Shown: positions 61,506 to 64,000 of the stretch, piece after piece | How positions within the stretch are numbered: position 1 is the stretch's first letter | How the letters are laid out: each line of letters starts with the position of its first letter | Source of the DNA: Planctomycetota bacterium | GTDB lineage: Bacteria; Planctomycetota; MHYJ01; WSZJ01; JACPWG01 | Assembly (NCBI GenBank): GCA_016197205.1 | Contig: JACPWG010000014.1 | Location: 1 to 64,000 of the forward strand | Length of the DNA stretch: 64,000 nucleotides | Direction of reading: 5' to 3' | Made by a program: the position numbers and the translations under genes | Notes under the pieces: generated by a model | What the model was told of the DNA's origin: nothing | What the model saw: only the letters and a program-made list of their open reading frames with translations | Database searches by the model: none

Positions 61506-62681
61506 CTATTTCCGGGTGCGGGGTCGCTGGCCGAGCGTGGCGTTCACCAGCTCCTCCTTGCCGTCGCGAAGCACCTTCACCGGCACCTTCGCGCCGACAT
61601 CGGCGGCCGCGATCGCGTCGCGAAGCTCCTGGTAGTTCTTGACCTCCTGTCCGCCGAAGCCGACGATCAAGTCGCCCTCCTTGATCCCGGCTCTTGCCGC
61701 CGGGGAGCCGTCCTCGACGCGCACCACGAACGTGCCCTTCGGTTCTCTCACACGAAGCAGCTTGCACAACTCGCCGACGTCCCGCAGCTCGCGCTGATAG
61801 TAGTGGTTCACCCAGTCGACGAGGTTGGCGTCGAGGTCGGAGCCCACGAACCCGAGGAAGCCGCGCTTGACCTTGCCCGATTCGATGAGTTTCTTCATCA
61901 CGTACTTGGCGCGATTGATCGGGATCGCGAAACCGATCCCCTGGTAGCCGCCGCTCCGGGAAAGGATCGCGGTGGTGATGCCGATGACCTCGCCTTTGAG
62001 GTTCACGAGCGGGCCGCCGCTGTTGCCGGGGTTGATCGCGGCGTCCGTCTGCAGGAACCCTTCGTACTGCGCGACGCCGACGTTCGAGCGCCCCTTCGCG
62101 CTGACGATGCCCGACGTGACGGTCTGGCTGAGGCCGAAGGGGTTGCCGATCGCGACGACCCATTCCCCGACCTCGACCTCGTCCGAGTTGCCGAGGCGCG
62201 CGGCGCGTTGCCCCTGCTCCGCGATCTTCACGACGGCAAGGTCGGTATCGGGATCCGTCCCGACCACGATGCCCGGGAGCTCGCGCGCGTCGGCGAGAAT
62301 GACCCGGATCTCCGCGGCGGCTCCGCCCTCCACGACGTGGTTGTTCGTCAGGATGTAGCCATCCGGCGACACGACCACGCCGGTGCCGAGGGACACCTGC
62401 TTCCCCTGCTGCATCTGGCCGAAGAACCAGGCCATCGGATCGTCCTGGTCCAGCGTGGCGTGGCGCTGCAGGCTGATGCCCACGACCGAAGGACCGACCA
62501 GCTTCGCGATGGACGTGAAGGCCCGCGACGTGTTCTGGAGGTCGAGCACCTGCTTCGCGAGCTGCTCCTGCTCGCGGTCCTCCGCGTAGCCGCGGCCGAG
62601 GTCGGAGTATTTGTGCAAGGCCGCCCCGACCCCCATGCCGGCCACGAGGACGAGGAGGAGCACCCAACGTCGCTGCATCAT
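61506..62681 (-). CDS. HtrA/DegP-type serine protease with one PDZ domain
   Basis: 391 residues. An N-terminal anchor (RRWVLLLVLVAGMGVGAAL) without an obvious cleavage site suggests membrane attachment like DegS. The catalytic triad is H115 (LTNNHVVEG), D147 (DPDTDLAVVKI) and S221 (NPGNSGGPLVNLKG). One PDZ domain follows (TFVVRVEDGSPAARAGIKEG). It is the canonical active protease of the cluster, seven bases downstream of the HEAT-PDZ gene and probably co-translated with it. A DegS-like sensor role is possible. Confidence 0.94.
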   Translation of the reverse strand: MMQRRWVLLLVLVAGMGVGAALHKYSDLGRGYAEDREQEQLAKQVLDLQNTSRAFTSIAKLVGPSVVGISLQRHATLDQDDPMAWFFGQMQQGKQVSLGTGVVVSPDGYILTNNHVVEGGAAAEIRVILADARELPGIVVGTDPDTDLAVVKIAEQGQRAARLGNSDEVEVGEWVVAIGNPFGLSQTVTSGIVSAKGRSNVGVAQYEGFLQTDAAINPGNSGGPLVNLKGEVIGITTAILSRSGGYQGIGFAIPINRAKYVMKKLIESGKVKRGFLGFVGSDLDANLVDWVNHYYQRELRDVGELCKLLRVREPKGTFVVRVEDGSPAARAGIKEGDLIVGFGGQEVKNYQELRDAIAAADVGAKVPVKVLRDGKEELVNATLGQRPRTRK

Positions 62682-62688
62682 GGCTGCA

Positions 62689-63939
62689 CTACTTCTCCTT
62701 GCCGTTCGGGTTCTCTTCCGCGTCCACGCCCTTCACGGTCACGGCGAGGGGCTTCCCTCCGCGGATGAGGTCGAGCGTGAACGACCGGCCCGACGCGAGC
62801 TTCGGTTGGACGAGCCGGCGGAACTCCCACTGCGTGGTCACCGGGGCGCCGCCGACCTTCAGGATGACGTCATAGCGGGCAAGCCCGGCCTTTTCCGCCG
62901 GACTTCCGGACTTGATTTCGGAGACCAGCACGCCCTCTTCGCCCTGGAGGCCGAGCTGCGCGCGCAGCGGCGCGTCGATGTACTCGGCGACGACACCCAG
63001 CTCGCGGTTGGGGCGGCCGGCGGCGGGAGCCGCGGCAGGCGCGGGTTTCAGGTCGGCCGGCTTCGTCGCCTTTGGGGCCGCCGGGGCCTTCGCCTCCGGG
63101 TCGGGTTCCGTGAGTGGCTCCTCGTCGTCCGCGTCGTCGTCCTCCTCTTCCTTGAGCCCGCCCTCTTCCCCCTGCGCCTCCTCCCGAGGCTGCTGGTCGA
63201 TGCGGCCGAAGCGCCGGATCGCTCCGCCGCCGGCGCCGCCAAGCTGCTTCAGCATTTCCTGCAGTTCGCGTTCCAGCCCTTTCATCTGATTGCGGATCTG
63301 CCGCTCGAGCTCCTGGTTGAAGGGGCCGCCCTGTCCCCCGAACGGATCCGGGTCGGCGGGATTGAAGAAGCGGAAGCCCAGACGCGGCAGCCGCCCCCGA
63401 GCCCCCTTCTCGAGGCCGTACTTCTTCGCGATCTCCGGGAACTTCTCCCGGAACTGCTCGGCGCTGTCGGCCTCGTAGGTCTCGGTCACCGACTTGCCGT
63501 CCTTCTCCTCCGTGACGGACACGCGGAGGTGTCCGTTCGCATCCTGCTGGATCTGGACGGAGCTGGGGCCGCCGAAGGTGATGCTGAAACCCTGGCCGAA
63601 CGGGCTCAGCGCGCGTCGCCGTCCGGGCCGCGGCTGCTCGGCCTCCTCGGAGGGCGCATCGGTCTTGCGCTCCACCTCGGCGAGGAGCTGGCGCGCACGG
63701 GTGGAGACCTCGGCATCGTCGCTCTTCGCCGCGTCGCGCAGGGCGGGGACCGCCGCTTCGCCCATCTTGCGCAGCTTCTCGGTGGCCGAGTCGCGGACCT
63801 TCGCATCGCTGGAGCCCAGCTCCTGGATGCGGCTCTCGATGTCACGGGGGGAAGGCGCGCCGTCCTCCGCGGCGAGGCGGAACGAAACCGCCAACGTGAG
63901 GGCCGCGAGGCACGAACCGACCAAAACGAATCGCTTCAT
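62689..63939 (-). CDS. Secreted protein with HEAT-like start and C-terminal PDZ domain
   Basis: 416 residues from ATG 63937-63939; signal peptide FVLVGSCLAALTLAVSFRLA. Residues 30-90 look like one or two HEAT-type helical pairs (IQELGSSDAKVRDSATEKLR). The middle is charged and disordered, with acidic runs (KEEEDDDADDEEPLTEPDPE). The C-terminal PDZ domain begins at GVLVSEIKSGSPAEKAGLAR. There is no protease domain, so it may be an adaptor. It is the first gene of the PDZ cluster. Confidence 0.88.
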   Translation of the reverse strand: MKRFVLVGSCLAALTLAVSFRLAAEDGAPSPRDIESRIQELGSSDAKVRDSATEKLRKMGEAAVPALRDAAKSDDAEVSTRARQLLAEVERKTDAPSEEAEQPRPGRRRALSPFGQGFSITFGGPSSVQIQQDANGHLRVSVTEEKDGKSVTETYEADSAEQFREKFPEIAKKYGLEKGARGRLPRLGFRFFNPADPDPFGGQGGPFNQELERQIRNQMKGLERELQEMLKQLGGAGGGAIRRFGRIDQQPREEAQGEEGGLKEEEDDDADDEEPLTEPDPEAKAPAAPKATKPADLKPAPAAAPAAGRPNRELGVVAEYIDAPLRAQLGLQGEEGVLVSEIKSGSPAEKAGLARYDVILKVGGAPVTTQWEFRRLVQPKLASGRSFTLDLIRGGKPLAVTVKGVDAEENPNGKEK

Positions 63940-64000
63940 GAATGGACCTCCGCGCAGTCAGGATGCTGGTAGGCAGGATCAGGACGCTCATCCGGGGTCG

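Noticed and set aside
1..64000. tRNA, rRNA and riboswitch genes
   Set aside because: No cloverleaf with a T-loop GGTTCGA pattern and CCA-type end, and no rRNA-like or known riboswitch core, could be supported by eye. Isolated GGTTCGAC words occur inside repeats only.

Overview
This is a high-GC (roughly 70 percent) Gram-negative bacterial chromosome segment, most likely from a member of the Planctomycetota or a close relative. The support is a CPxC...CPxC zinc-ribbon protein of the MJ0042 type followed by a long Pro/Ala linker, a signal peptidase I of 635 residues with a very large insertion, LptB (so an outer membrane with LPS export), a short 'GxGHxxxGR' membrane protein, many HEAT, TPR and PDZ secreted proteins, and a regulatory PTS. 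Lineage is inferred from gene content, not proven; Myxococcota would be the main alternative. No rRNA, tRNA or CRISPR array was seen.

Layout. 1-9627: a giant Fn3/Ig/RHS surface protein, open to the left edge, with three frame breaks in its N-terminal half and an intact RHS core. 9628-16170: a decayed accessory zone with an IS1634-like element (two frame breaks, 22-bp inverted ends), a small unknown ORF, an intact DD35E transposase, a truncated and frameshifted second transposase, a fused remnant of a histidine kinase and an NtrC-type regulator, and non-coding sequence with repeats. 16171-20690: a membrane protein and a 1167-residue zinc-ribbon/PH-like/SHOCT protein. 21500-22867: small membrane proteins. 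23160-28764 (minus): ROK kinase, lepA, lepB and lptB, tightly coupled. 29213-32315: a PA2779-like/PA2778-like/TPR module behind a clear sigma-70 promoter, then nnrD. 33060-36990: a TetR-HlyD-ABC ATPase-ABC-2 permease efflux operon with a near-consensus promoter and an overlapping operator-like palindrome. 37302-40463: a HEAT/TPR lipoprotein.

41193-47260 (minus): a LacI-HTH plus PilZ fusion regulator, a secreted protein with a DnaJ-like zinc motif, then ptsI, ptsH, a PtsN-like EIIA and hpf, that is, a PTS phosphorelay with no sugar permease in view. 47379-50580 (minus): phosphoesterase, glycosyltransferase and a CvpA-like protein. 50795-52543: a coiled-coil membrane protein and a 5'-truncated YfbK-type VWA gene among nested repeats. 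52753-57910 (minus): acyl-CoA dehydrogenase, truA, a small membrane protein, a TPR protein, asd and moaC. 58099-63939 (minus): four consecutive secreted PDZ proteins, two of them with complete HtrA catalytic triads and one with a triad that looks lost.

The strongest non-genic signal is the number of intergenic palindromic families. Several have terminal inverted repeats and near-constant length (145, 129, 81, 164/198, 153 and 164/210 bp). They lie against stop codons and at the break points of truncated genes, and one copy is nested inside another. No element here carries its own transposase, so they look like MITEs mobilised in trans.
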